The position numbers were made by a program, and so were the translations under genes. Source: an uncultured Lachnospiraceae bacterium (lineage in GTDB: Bacteria > Bacillota > Clostridia > Lachnospirales > Lachnospiraceae). Taken from it: 64,000 nt of DNA. Of this stretch, positions 38,308 to 46,142 are shown piece by piece. Location: the NCBI GenBank assembly GCA_902788035.1, contig CADAIL010000017.1, positions 29,590 to 93,589 of the forward strand, read 5' to 3'. How positions within the stretch are numbered: position 1 is the stretch's first letter; each line of letters opens with the position of its first letter. The notes under the pieces were generated by a model that made no database searches, had not been told where the DNA came from, and was given only the letters and a program-made list of their open reading frames with translations.

Positions 38308-39711
38308 ATGAGAAAGAAAGTGTTCAGTCTGTTATTGACTGCGCTGATGTTGACCAGTCTGCTCGCTGCGTGCGGCGGCAGTTCCGGCAGTTCGGCAGCT
38401 TCCGGTGGGGGTGAAGCCGTTGCCGGGGAGGAAGGTAAAATCATAAACATCTACAGCTGGAATGACGAGTTCAAGACCCGTGTGGAAGCAGTGTATGACA
38501 AAATTGACCATACTTCCGATGATGGCACAATCACGTATCTCACTGATGGCTGCGAGATTCATTGGGTCATAAATCCTAACACGGACGGAGTATATCAGCA
38601 GAAGCTTGATGAGGCTCTTCTGAGACAGGATAGTGCTGCCACTGACGACAAAGTGGATCTGTTCCTGTCCGAGACGGACTATGTCGTGAAGTATACCGAC
38701 AAGGACATTAACGTCGCTATGCCTCTCACCGACCTCGGTATTGATCCTGACAAGGATCTGGCAGATCAGTATGAATATACCAAGGTCGTGGCTTCTGATG
38801 CGGACGGCGTACAGCGCGGATCCACATGGCAGGGCTGCCCGTGCCTGCTGGTCTATCGTCGTGACATTGCGAAAGAAGTCTTCGGCACTGACGATCCGGA
38901 AGAAATCGGAGCAATCGTATCTGACTGGGGAAAGATGAAGGACGCAGCACAGCAGCTTAAGGACAAAGGCTACTATACGTTCGCTTCCTATGCAGATACC
39001 TTCCGGAGCTATGGCAACAGCATCTCTGAGCCGTGGGTCACGGTGGACGGTCCTGATGTCATCATGAAGATCGACCCAAGAATCATGGAGTGGATCTCCG
39101 ATTCCAAGGAGTGGCTGGACGCAGGTTATCTGGATAAGACTATTAAGGGGCAGTGGAATGATGACTGGAACAAGTCCATGGGCTCCAAGTCCAAAGTATT
39201 TGCGTTCCTGTTCCCCGCATGGGGCATTGACTTTGTGCTGACGCCCAACTGGGACGGCGAGCCCGGATCCTGGGGTGTGACCACAGGCCCGCAGGACTTC
39301 AACTGGGGCGGTTCCTTCATCCACGGCTGCACCGGCACAGACAATCCTGAACATGTCAAGGAAATCATCCTTGCACTTACCGGAAATGCGGATAACATGG
39401 AGAAGATTACCAGCACCTACACCGAATTCAGCAACAACACGGTCGTTATGAAGAAGTTTGCTGAAGATGACAGCTTTGGCACTGAATTCCTGGGTGGAGA
39501 GAACCCGTTCAAGTACTTCGCTCCCGCTGCAGAAGGAATTGAGATGACAACGCTCTCTCCGTATGATCAGGGCTGCGTAGAAATCATTCAGCAGTCATTC
39601 AACGATTACCTGCAGGGTCAGGTTTCTTTCGACCAGGCAAAGAATAACTTTGAGACAGCAATCAAGGAGCGTTATCCGGATATCACCCAGATTATTTGGC
39701 CAGAAAATTAA
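38308..39711 (+). CDS. Extracellular sugar-binding lipoprotein of the beta-glucan ABC importer
   Basis: Residues 1-21 are a lipoprotein signal peptide with lipobox LAAC (Cys22), followed by a Gly/Ser spacer. The mature protein of about 445 residues has the pattern of family 1 solute-binding proteins (IINIYSWNDEFKTRVEAVYD near the start; WGVTTGPQDFNWGGSFIHGC later; Trp-rich like other oligosaccharide binders). It should capture gluco-oligosaccharides released by the surface GH16 enzyme. The substrate is inferred from the neighbouring genes. AAAAGGAGGT precedes the ATG, and the first permease starts 12 bases after its stop. Confidence 0.87.
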   Translation: MRKKVFSLLLTALMLTSLLAACGGSSGSSAASGGGEAVAGEEGKIINIYSWNDEFKTRVEAVYDKIDHTSDDGTITYLTDGCEIHWVINPNTDGVYQQKLDEALLRQDSAATDDKVDLFLSETDYVVKYTDKDINVAMPLTDLGIDPDKDLADQYEYTKVVASDADGVQRGSTWQGCPCLLVYRRDIAKEVFGTDDPEEIGAIVSDWGKMKDAAQQLKDKGYYTFASYADTFRSYGNSISEPWVTVDGPDVIMKIDPRIMEWISDSKEWLDAGYLDKTIKGQWNDDWNKSMGSKSKVFAFLFPAWGIDFVLTPNWDGEPGSWGVTTGPQDFNWGGSFIHGCTGTDNPEHVKEIILALTGNADNMEKITSTYTEFSNNTVVMKKFAEDDSFGTEFLGGENPFKYFAPAAEGIEMTTLSPYDQGCVEIIQQSFNDYLQGQVSFDQAKNNFETAIKERYPDITQIIWPEN

Positions 39712-39723
39712 GGAAGTGCGAAC

Positions 39724-40665
39724 ATGGATGCAAAAAGAGCAAAACGAGTTGATTACTCGAAATTTGGATATTTCTTTATCCTCCCGTTTTTCGTAACCTT
39801 TTTTGTGTTCTCCTTTATTCCGCTGGTAGATACTATTCGCTATAGTTTTTTTGAGTATTACCGCTCCGGTCTTAAGGAGGTCGGTCCTAACTTTGTGGGT
39901 CTGGGCAACTATATTGCTCTGTTGAAATCCGACCTTCTGCGCTATGCGGGGAACACATTTACTCTGTGGATGCTTGGTTTTGTACCGCAGATCATCATCT
40001 CTCTGGTTCTGGCAGCGTGGTTTACAGACGCGCGTTTGAAGATTCACGGTGAGCAGTTTTTCAAGGTGGTTATTTACCTGCCCAACCTGATTATGGCATC
40101 TGCATTTGCCATGTTGTTTTTCACCATGTTCTCCAATTCCGGCCCTGTGAACAGCATCCTGATGGATATGGGCTTTGCCAAAAAGCCGATTGACTTTATG
40201 GGAACAGTCGGCGGAACCCGGGCACTTGTAGGACTGATGAACTTCCTCATGTGGTTCGGCAATACAGCAATCATGCTTATGGCAGCGATCATGGGTATCA
40301 GCCCGGATCTGTTTGAAGCGGCTTCGCTGGACGGGTGTACACATACACAGATTTTCTTCAAGATCACCCTGCCGCTCATCCGGCCCATTCTCTCCTATAC
40401 TTTGATCACCTCCATGATCGGTGGTCTTCAAATGTTCGATGTGCCGCAGATCCTCACAAACGGACAGGGATCCCCCGACCGTACGTCCTACACGCTGATC
40501 ATGTTCCTGAACAGTCACCTGAAGGCGTCCAACTACGGCATGGCAGGTGCGCTGAGTGTATATTTGTTTATCGTCAGCGCTATCCTCTGCTTCATCGTTT
40601 ATCGTATGCTGAATGATGACGGAGAGAAAAAGTCGAAGCGCAGCAAGAAGAAGGAGGCACGTTAA
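39724..40665 (+). CDS. Carbohydrate ABC transporter permease (first subunit, beta-glucan locus)
   Basis: A 313-residue membrane protein with six helices. YFFILPFFVTFFVFSFIPLV is the first helix. LFEAASLDGCTHTQIFFKITLP is the EAA loop that contacts the ATPase. MFDVPQILTNGQGSPDRTSYT is typical of MalF/LacF-type permeases. A basic C-terminal tail (KKSKRSKKKEAR) follows the last helix. TTAAGGAAG precedes the start. One base separates its stop from the ATG of the next permease. No ATPase gene is found in the locus. Confidence 0.9.
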   Translation: MDAKRAKRVDYSKFGYFFILPFFVTFFVFSFIPLVDTIRYSFFEYYRSGLKEVGPNFVGLGNYIALLKSDLLRYAGNTFTLWMLGFVPQIIISLVLAAWFTDARLKIHGEQFFKVVIYLPNLIMASAFAMLFFTMFSNSGPVNSILMDMGFAKKPIDFMGTVGGTRALVGLMNFLMWFGNTAIMLMAAIMGISPDLFEAASLDGCTHTQIFFKITLPLIRPILSYTLITSMIGGLQMFDVPQILTNGQGSPDRTSYTLIMFLNSHLKASNYGMAGALSVYLFIVSAILCFIVYRMLNDDGEKKSKRSKKKEAR

Positions 40666-40666
40666 A

Positions 40667-41512
40667 ATGAAAGAGCATAAACCAATCAACGTGCGCAGTA
40701 TTGTCGCCCATACGGTACTTATTATTCTGGCTTTTCTGTGCCTGTTCTTCTTCTACATTTTGATCATTAACTCTACCCGTTCTCATGCGGAACTGCAGAA
40801 GGGATTCTCTGCACTGCCCAGCACACATTTTCTGGAAAACTTTATGTCTGTGGCAAATGACGGAACTTTCCCCATGCTGCGTGGTATCCTGAACAGCTTG
40901 ATCGTGTCCAGCTGCTGCGCGGCAATCTGTACCTATTTTTCAGCATTGACCGCCTATGGTCTGTACGTGTATCAGTTCAAGCTGCGAAATGCGGCGTTCA
41001 CGTTCATCATGATGATCCTGGTCATGCCTACACAGGTCACGGCAATGGGTTTCCTTCGACTGATCACGAAGATGGGGATGTATGACACACTTCTGCCCAT
41101 GATCATACCCTCGATTGCTTCACCCGCTGTATTCTACTTCATGTACAGCTACCTTCAGTCGTCTCTGCCGCTTGCGCTGGTAGAGGCAGCCCGGATTGAC
41201 GGTTCCGGTGAGTTTCGCACATTTAACTCCATTGTACTGCCCATCATGAAGCCTGCTATTGCGGTTCAGGCAATCTTTGTATTCGTCGGTTCATGGAATA
41301 ATTACTTCATCCCTGCTCTTGTACTTCAGTCTAAGAACAAGATGACAGTGCCGATTCTGATTGCCACTCTCCGCGGCGCGGACTATATGAATTTTAATAT
41401 GGGTAAGGTTTATATGATGATTACCGTCGCGATTGTCCCGATTATTATCATCTATCTGTTCCTGTCCAAGTTCATTATCGCCGGCGTTGCGCTCGGCGGT
41501 GTAAAGGAATAA
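40667..41512 (+). CDS. Carbohydrate ABC transporter permease (second subunit, beta-glucan locus)
   Basis: ATG 40667 follows AAGGAGGCACGTTAA and is preferred to an upstream in-frame ATG inside the preceding gene. About 281 residues with six membrane helices. VEAARIDGSGEFRTFNSIVLP is the EAA loop. FVGSWNNYFIPALVL is the conserved late helix of MalG-type permeases. It forms the membrane channel with the preceding subunit. This is the last gene before a terminator and the second attachment site. Confidence 0.9.
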   Translation: MKEHKPINVRSIVAHTVLIILAFLCLFFFYILIINSTRSHAELQKGFSALPSTHFLENFMSVANDGTFPMLRGILNSLIVSSCCAAICTYFSALTAYGLYVYQFKLRNAAFTFIMMILVMPTQVTAMGFLRLITKMGMYDTLLPMIIPSIASPAVFYFMYSYLQSSLPLALVEAARIDGSGEFRTFNSIVLPIMKPAIAVQAIFVFVGSWNNYFIPALVLQSKNKMTVPILIATLRGADYMNFNMGKVYMMITVAIVPIIIIYLFLSKFIIAGVALGGVKE

Positions 41513-41537
41513 TTACATCTCCTGTGTTTCAGAAAGG

Positions 41538-41565
41538 GCTGCCTCCGTCAGGGGGCAGCTTTTTG
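41538..41565 (+). terminator. Terminator of the beta-glucan ABC operon
   Basis: GCTGCCTCC (41538-41546), loop GTCA, GGGGGCAGC (41551-41559), then five T residues. The stem is 9 bp with one G-T pair and lies 26 bases after the stop. Confidence 0.85.
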
Positions 41566-41567
41566 TA

Positions 41568-41619
41568 GCACCAGCCGGCAGAGCGTCATAGCCAGGACAG
41601 CCGGCGGGCAGTATATCGT
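41568..41619 (+). pseudogene. 52-bp remnant of a SAM hydroxide adenosyltransferase gene
   Basis: These bases match 53861-53912 of the intact gene at 53638 with only two or three differences. The differences I checked in frame are synonymous (AGG to CGG for Arg, AGT to AGC for Ser). In frame it reads TSRQSVIARTAGGQYIV. Flanking DNA does not match, so it is a stranded fragment of a related allele just inside the second attachment site. Confidence 0.8.
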
Positions 41620-41823
41620 AAAAGAGTATAAGGATGATAGGTCTTTGGGACAGTAGCACGTGAATCGACGGAGTAATAAAGCAAATCAGTTATATGTAAT
41701 GGTGACCAAGCATTGACCAAACAAAATCTGATAAAACGATATAACTGTAATAATAAATATAAATCTTGTGGTTCACGTATTACTTAAACAACAAGATATA
41801 AAAAATACCATAAGGGTATTATA
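41620..41823. other. Noncoding right end of the beta-glucan island
   Basis: AT-rich and without a gene. CAGTTATAT (from about 41688) and ATATAACTG (to about 41748) form an inverted repeat. TGACCAA occurs twice in 15 bases near 41702-41718. Such short repeats beside a core site look like integrase arm-binding sites, but no integrase gene remains in this island. Confidence 0.4.
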
Positions 41824-41836
41824 GAATTCGAATAAT
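41824..41836. mobile_element. Attachment site 2 (GAATTCGAATAAT)
   Basis: An exact copy of the last 13 bases at the guaA end, but outside any gene. It marks the junction between the beta-glucan island and the mobilisable element that follows. Confidence 0.75.
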
Positions 41837-42002
41837 CGCGAAAATCTCGGAAAGCCTTGAAAACACTGGGGTTTCTGAATTTGAAAATCTCTTCTGATAA
41901 CAATTTGATAACAGAACTCTGAAGGAGCATCATTCTGCGTACCAAGTGGTTTTGGAGTAAAGAATGATTCCAAGAGGTGTTCGAAAGGTATCCATATTAA
42001 AA

Positions 42003-42048
42003 AGCAATCCCTTGCTGAGAGAAATCTCGGCAAGGGATTTTTTGCGTC
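42003..42048. terminator. Strong hairpin terminator at the left end of the IME
   Basis: AATCCCTTGC...GCAAGGGATT is extended by GAGA/TCTC around a short loop, followed by TTTTTT on the + strand and, on the other strand, by GCTTTTTAAT. It ends the minus-strand XRE gene and insulates the element from the neighbouring island. Confidence 0.78.
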
Positions 42049-42057
42049 TATAGAGTT

Positions 42058-42561
42058 TTACTTGGTGAACAGGTCGGAAATCTCCTGGGAAGGAACCTTT
42101 GCCCGGCGGCTATAGGTGTCATACTTCGGATAGTTGTATCTCCACTGGTCGTACTCTTCCTTGGTGATTTCACCATTGCGGTACTTCTCTTCCTGTTCGT
42201 ACCAGGCAGAAAGCATATCAAACATGGAAATGTATTCGAGACCTTTGTGTTTGTCGAGTCGGAGGCAAAGCTCTCCGTCTATCTGCCCTACTTTAAGACC
42301 TCTCAGATCTTCCAGGGCAAACAATGTATGCATCAGGCCAATATTGGTGTCTATATCGGGAACTGCCAGCGCAGCAGGAGAAACATCCAGTGCCTTGGCC
42401 AGCGCTTCTGTTACATCAGCTTTTGGGGTACGGGTTCCGGATTCGTACTGAGCCATGCGAATATCGGCAGTTTTCTCAGGAAAGCCGATGATCTGACCAA
42501 GATACTTTTGGGTCATGCCTTTCAGATTGCGGATAAAACGAATTCTTTCACCAATTGCCAT
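42058..42561 (-). CDS. XRE-family repressor of the IME
   Basis: About 167 residues. The N-terminal HTH reads IGERIRFIRNLKGMTQKYLGQIIGF with RMAQYESGTRTPKADVTEALAKAL after it. The C-terminal part (YISMFDMLSAWYEQEEKYRNGEITKEEYDQWRYNYP in outline) is an acidic helical domain common in repressors of clostridial integrative elements. AGGAGTG precedes ATG 42561; the ATG 24 codons upstream has no ribosome site. It is divergent from the excisionase-integrase genes and shares a control region with repeated operators, so it probably represses integrase and mobilisation genes and itself. Confidence 0.87.
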   Translation of the reverse strand: MAIGERIRFIRNLKGMTQKYLGQIIGFPEKTADIRMAQYESGTRTPKADVTEALAKALDVSPAALAVPDIDTNIGLMHTLFALEDLRGLKVGQIDGELCLRLDKHKGLEYISMFDMLSAWYEQEEKYRNGEITKEEYDQWRYNYPKYDTYSRRAKVPSQEISDLFTK

Positions 42562-42594
42562 AGCGTTTTCACTCCTGTGTTTGTAAGTGACTGT

Positions 42595-42624
42595 ATTATA
42601 GCATATTTGTTTAAGAGTAGTCAA
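42595..42624 (-). promoter_or_regulatory. Promoter of the IME repressor (TTGACT-18-TATAAT)
   Basis: On the minus strand TTGACT (complement of 42619-42624) and TATAAT (complement of 42595-42600) are 18 bases apart. The spacer contains TTAAACAAATATGC, the same motif found in the divergent promoter, pointing to autoregulation. Confidence 0.75.
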
Positions 42625-42725
42625 GATAACCAAAGCAAACGAGTTTAATTATTTTCTCCGAAGCCTATTGACATAAACAAATATGCTTAGTATAATAGCA
42701 GAGCACTAAACAAATGTGTTTAGTG
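42601..42725. promoter_or_regulatory. Three operators for the IME repressor
   Basis: Related sites: TTAAACAAATATGC on the minus strand (complement of 42601-42614), TAAACAAATATGCTTAG on the plus strand (42674-42690), and the palindrome CACTAAACA-AATG-TGTTTAGTG (42704-42725). Two lie within the divergent promoter spacers and the third just after the + strand promoter, as in phage-like switches. Confidence 0.7.
42668..42696 (+). promoter_or_regulatory. Perfect-consensus promoter of the excisionase-integrase operon (TTGACA-17-TATAAT)
   Basis: TTGACA 42668-42673, 17-base spacer, TATAAT 42691-42696: an exact sigma-A consensus. The spacer carries TAAACAAATATGCTTAG, so the repressor would sit between the two boxes. 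Confidence 0.85.
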
Positions 42726-42759
42726 TGGCAATTGAATAGCCACTACCAAATGGGATATG

Positions 42760-42885
42760 TTTCCCCGGGAAGTACCGCCGAGACCTCTGACAGGAGCGAG
42801 CGTACCAAAGGAAACCATACGCTGCGGCGAGACTCCGGGGCAGGAACTGCATTAGGAAGGGTGGTGCGAAACTAACAGATACAGC
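42760..42885 (+). ncRNA. Structured 5' leader of the excisionase-integrase mRNA
   Basis: The leader of about 200 bases can pair CCCCGG near 42773 with CCGGGG near 42836, and GCCG near 42788 with CGGC near 42823; AGAAG/CTTC pairs lie before the start codon. This GC-rich block stands out in an AT-rich surrounding and has no open frame. It may tune excisionase translation. It matches no riboswitch I know. Confidence 0.4.
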
Positions 42886-42911
42886 TTCGGAAGAAGCAGA
42901 AAGGATTTTCA

Positions 42912-43100
42912 ATGGAGAACACTTTTATCCGAGCTGAGGATGTAGCGAAGGAACTCGATATATCCAAGGCTTACGCGTACAAGGTCATCCGGCGATTAAA
43001 TGCAGAGCTGGAGGCCAAAGGCTTCCTGATCATACCGGGCAGGATCAGCCGAGACTATTTTTTTGAACGATTCTACGGAATCAGAAAGGGAGGTAAATAA
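42912..43100 (+). CDS. xis: Excisionase-like small helix-turn-helix protein
   Basis: A 62-residue basic protein. IRAEDVAKELDISKAYAYKVIRRLN is a MerR/excisionase-type winged-helix start, and ISRDYFFERFYG is the conserved end of excisionases next to Tn916-like integrases. It should bend DNA at the element ends and favour excision over integration. Its TAA overlaps the integrase ATG by one base (TAATG), so it is translated together with the integrase. The start is firm from the short gap to the upstream leader and the conserved N-terminus. Confidence 0.82.
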   Translation: MENTFIRAEDVAKELDISKAYAYKVIRRLNAELEAKGFLIIPGRISRDYFFERFYGIRKGGK

Positions 43101-44182
43101 TGCCGGTATTTAAGGACGAAAACAAGGGCACCTGGTATGTTATGGCCCGCTATGTGGACTGGACAGGTGAACGAAAGCAGAAATGCAAAAGAGGCTTTGC
43201 AACGAAGCGAGAAGCCCAGGAATGGGAGCGAATGTTCCAGTTGAAGAGTGCAGCGGATATGGACATGAGCTTTGAGGCATTCGTGGAGCTTTATGAAAAG
43301 GATATGAAGCCAAGGCTCAAGGAAAACACATGGAACAGCAAGGAACACATTATCCGAACTAAACTTCTCCCTTACTTCGGGAAGCGAAAGCTCTGCGAGA
43401 TCAGCAATAAGGACATTATTGCCTGGCAGAATGAGATGCTTGCGCACAGAGATGAGAAAGGGAAACCATACTCAGCAACGTATCTGAAAACGCTGCACAA
43501 TCAGCTGAGTGCCATCTTCAACCATGCTGTCCGCTACTATGAACTGAAGCGAAATCCGGCAGCACAGGTCGGCAACATGGGCTCCGAAGAGCACAAGGAA
43601 ATGCTGTTCTGGACAACGGAGGAATATAAGAAGTTTGCCGAAGTGATGATGGAGAAGCCCCGTTCCTATTACGCATTTGAGATGCTGTACTGGTGCGGAA
43701 TCCGTGAAGGAGAGCTGCTGGCACTTACTCCTGCAGACTTTGACTTTGAGAAGAAAACGGTAAGGATCAACAAATCCTATCAGCGTATGCATGGAGAGGA
43801 TGTGATTACTTCTCCGAAAACAAAGAAAAGTAACCGTACAATCAAGATGCCGGACTTTCTCTGTGAGGAGATGAAAGACTATTTCAGCCAGCTCTACGGG
43901 CTCAAGAAAAAAGACAGGATTTTCACCATCACCAAAAGCTATCTTCACCATGAGATGGACAGAGGGGCTGAGAAAGCCGGAGTAAAGAGGATCCGTATTC
44001 ACGATCTGAGACATTCCCATGTTTCTCTCCTGATCGATATGGGTTTTTCCGTGGTAGCAATCGGAGATCGTGTAGGACACGAAAGTGAGCGTATCACTTT
44101 GGATTATGCCCATCTCTTCCCTTCCAAACAGGACGAGATGGCAAGAAAACTGAATGAAAGAGGTGAAGAATATGTCAGCTAA
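43100..44182 (+). CDS. int: Tyrosine recombinase/integrase of the IME
   Basis: A 360-residue phage-type integrase. Residues 1-60 are an arm-binding AP2-like domain (GTWYVMARYVDWTGERKQKCKRGFATK). Residues about 60-160 are the SAM-like core-binding domain (SFEAFVELYEKDMKPRLKENTW). The catalytic domain carries Arg in CGIREGELLAL, a beta-hairpin Lys (TSPKTKKSNRTIKM), HDLRHSHVSLL, GHESERITLDYAHL with the last His and the Tyr nucleophile. All catalytic residues are intact. It probably recombines the GAATTCGAATAAT sites at the guaA 3' end; it is the only complete integrase in the island array. Confidence 0.94.
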   Translation: MPVFKDENKGTWYVMARYVDWTGERKQKCKRGFATKREAQEWERMFQLKSAADMDMSFEAFVELYEKDMKPRLKENTWNSKEHIIRTKLLPYFGKRKLCEISNKDIIAWQNEMLAHRDEKGKPYSATYLKTLHNQLSAIFNHAVRYYELKRNPAAQVGNMGSEEHKEMLFWTTEEYKKFAEVMMEKPRSYYAFEMLYWCGIREGELLALTPADFDFEKKTVRINKSYQRMHGEDVITSPKTKKSNRTIKMPDFLCEEMKDYFSQLYGLKKKDRIFTITKSYLHHEMDRGAEKAGVKRIRIHDLRHSHVSLLIDMGFSVVAIGDRVGHESERITLDYAHLFPSKQDEMARKLNERGEEYVS

Positions 44183-44504
44183 GAATGTAGACAGACACAA
44201 CCGTTTTAGAAGCATTACGGTTGGATTCAGAGTATCTCCGGAAGAAAACGAGGCAATCAATGCTGCAGTAGCTCTTTCCGGGCTGAATAAGCAGGAATAC
44301 TGCTACAGACGATGCCTTGGTCGAGAAATCACAGTACAGGGGAATCCCAAGGTGTACAAGGCTCTGAAAGATCAGCTTGCAGCTGTACTGGAAGAGCTCA
44401 GAAGGATTGAAACTGCCGGAGAGGTAACAGATGAAATGCTTGAGCTGATCGAGCTTATCACGGTCACTCTCGGCGGTATGAAAGGAGACGGTGCGAATGA
44501 GTGA
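44172..44504 (+). CDS. MobC-like mobilisation accessory protein
   Basis: About 110 residues. FRSITVGFRVSPEENEAINAAVALSGLNKQEYCYRRCL is a ribbon-helix-helix-type start typical of MobC/relaxosome proteins (VRVSPEExxxI). The rest is a helical dimer segment (LKDQLAAVLEELRRIE). It would bind near the transfer origin and help the relaxase. ATG 44172 follows GAGGTGAAG and overlaps the end of int by 11 bases. It also overlaps the next gene, so int to the ATPase gene form one coupled operon. Confidence 0.72.
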   Translation: MSAKNVDRHNRFRSITVGFRVSPEENEAINAAVALSGLNKQEYCYRRCLGREITVQGNPKVYKALKDQLAAVLEELRRIETAGEVTDEMLELIELITVTLGGMKGDGANE

Positions 44505-45642
44505 GACAAAAGAAAAAACTGCTCAGATTCCCGCTGTTGGCGCAGCTGGTGAGCAGTCATTTCCAAACAATATAACTGACAATAATATAGCAGAGAATGC
44601 ATCGGAATTCAACGATGAATTTCCGTGGGAGGAACAGAGGCGGCTTGTCCGCCTCCTGGATCCTCACTATCTCAACACGGTATCCATGACGGAACTGTAT
44701 GAGAATGTGTATCAGAGCAAACCGCCGCTGATCGATGGGATGCTCTATCCCGGGGTACAGCTGTTTGCGGGACCGCCCAAGCTGGGTAAGAGCTTCTTCA
44801 TGGCTCAGCTTGCCTATCATGTAAGTACAGGCACACCCTTATGGGGGTATCCTGTCCGGCGCGGGACTGTTTTATACCTTGCATTGGAAGATGATTACGG
44901 TCGCTTGCAGAAGCGCCTGTATCAGATGTTCGGTGTAGAGAGTACAGACAATCTGTATTTCTCTGTTTCAGCCGGACAGATTGGAAACGGACTGGATGAG
45001 CAGCTTGAGAATTTCGTAAGGGAACACCCTGATACGGTTCTTATCATCATTGACACACTGCAGAAGGTCCGGGAAATGGGCGGTGATAAATACAGCTATG
45101 CCAATGATTATGAGATCATCACCCGCCTGAAGAACTTTGCGGACAGCAAAGGTATCTGTCTGATACTGGTGCACCATACCCGTAAACAGCAGGCAGATGA
45201 TCCCTATGATATGATATCCGGCACGAATGGACTTATGGGTGCTGCGGATGGTGCGTTCTTGCTGAAAAAGGAAAAGCGTACTGCCAATACAGCAACACTC
45301 GATGTGTCCGGCAGAGACATTCAGGATCAGAGGTTCTACCTGAAGCGTAATACCGAGAGACTGATATGGGAACTTGAAAAGATAGAGACGGAGCCCTGGC
45401 GTGAGCCGCCTGAGCCTCTGCTTGCGGAGGTTGCAAAGCATATCAATGCCGAACAGCCGGACTGGGAAGGAACATCCACGGAATTCATCGAATTACTTGG
45501 GTTGGATATTCAGCCTAATACTCTGACTTACAAGCTGAATGTAAATGCAGGCAGGTTGCTTGATGAATATCACATTCAGTATAGCAGCAGTCGAAACCAT
45601 ACCGGCCGTAAGGTGAAGTTCCATTATGAGCAGACAGAGTAA
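44497..45642 (+). CDS. RepA-like AAA ATPase (hexameric helicase family) of the IME
   Basis: About 381 residues. Walker A is AGPPKLGKSFFMAQL, Walker B VLIIIDTLQKV, and ILVHHTRKQ is the sensor region, all typical of AAA_25/RepA helicases (RSF1010-type). A winged-helix tail (AEVAKHINAEQPDWEGTSTEFIELL) may bind DNA. It could unwind DNA during autonomous replication of the excised circle or during mobilisation. It starts within the mobC-like gene (ATG 44497 after AAAGGAGAC). Strong inverted repeats follow its stop and may be its origin. Confidence 0.83.
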   Translation: MSETKEKTAQIPAVGAAGEQSFPNNITDNNIAENASEFNDEFPWEEQRRLVRLLDPHYLNTVSMTELYENVYQSKPPLIDGMLYPGVQLFAGPPKLGKSFFMAQLAYHVSTGTPLWGYPVRRGTVLYLALEDDYGRLQKRLYQMFGVESTDNLYFSVSAGQIGNGLDEQLENFVREHPDTVLIIIDTLQKVREMGGDKYSYANDYEIITRLKNFADSKGICLILVHHTRKQQADDPYDMISGTNGLMGAADGAFLLKKEKRTANTATLDVSGRDIQDQRFYLKRNTERLIWELEKIETEPWREPPEPLLAEVAKHINAEQPDWEGTSTEFIELLGLDIQPNTLTYKLNVNAGRLLDEYHIQYSSSRNHTGRKVKFHYEQTE

Positions 45643-45644
45643 AG

Positions 45645-45731
45645 CGTGACGATGGTGACGCTCGTGACGATGTTTTTGATAGTGGGGGCGGTCTCAAAAA
45701 GACCGTCACCATCGTCACGACCGTCACGGAA
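45645..45731. repeat. Inverted and direct repeats after the ATPase gene; candidate origin (oriV or oriT)
   Basis: CGTGACGATGGTGACG (45645-45660) and CGTCACCATCGTCACG (45704-45719) are perfect 16-base inverted copies 43 bases apart. CGTGACGATG repeats at 45663 and CGTCACG at 45723. An inner GGTCT/AGACC hairpin lies in between. The position between a replication-type ATPase and a relaxase suggests a replication or transfer origin. Confidence 0.55.
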
Positions 45732-45745
45732 GGGATGGATATGAT

Positions 45746-45982
45746 ATGAAAAGAAATGTTCAATTGCCCTACGAACTGTTCGTAGCGCTTATCAAATTTC
45801 ATCTGTTTCAGGATGATGACTATGCAGATGAAATTGCAACAGGCTTGGAGCAGAAGCTCGATGCGCTTGTAAGGCATGAGCTTTATGCGAAGTACAAGAC
45901 TGCACCAACGGAAGAAGAACGAGAGAAGGCACGGCAGGAATACCTGGATGAACGTGGCGTTCGTGAGAGTTTCCGATGGTGA
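45746..45982 (+). CDS. Small conserved protein of integrative elements (unknown function)
   Basis: A 78-residue acidic-basic helical protein with PYELFVALIKFHLFQDDDYADEI followed by KYKTAPTEEEREKARQEYLDERG. The same type of small gene sits near relaxase and replication genes in many clostridial integrative elements, sometimes misnamed complexin-like. I do not know a function. It is separate from the ATPase gene by the inverted repeats and is followed by a hairpin terminator. Confidence 0.65.
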   Translation: MKRNVQLPYELFVALIKFHLFQDDDYADEIATGLEQKLDALVRHELYAKYKTAPTEEEREKARQEYLDERGVRESFRW

Positions 45983-46001
45983 TTTCTCCTTGGAGACAAA
46001 C

Positions 46002-46028
46002 GACAGGAGCGTGGCACGCTCCTGTTTT
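46002..46028 (+). terminator. Terminator after the small IME gene
   Basis: ACAGGAGCGTG (46002-46012) and CACGCTCCTGT (46014-46024) are perfect complements, followed by TTTTA. The next 120 bases (to 46140) carry no clear gene. Confidence 0.75.
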
Positions 46029-46142
46029 AGGCAGACAAGGAGAAGCGGAAGATGCCCTACGGCGAAACCTGCAGGGTGTCGAGAGTAGCCCTCGGAGAGC
46101 GCAAAACCTGTTTACAGGTTGCATTTTTGATGGCTCTGCTGT

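Noticed and set aside
41640..41820. Possible CRISPR-like or iteron array
   Set aside because: Only two short TGACCAA repeats and one inverted pair are present. There is no regular repeat-spacer order and no cas gene in the window.
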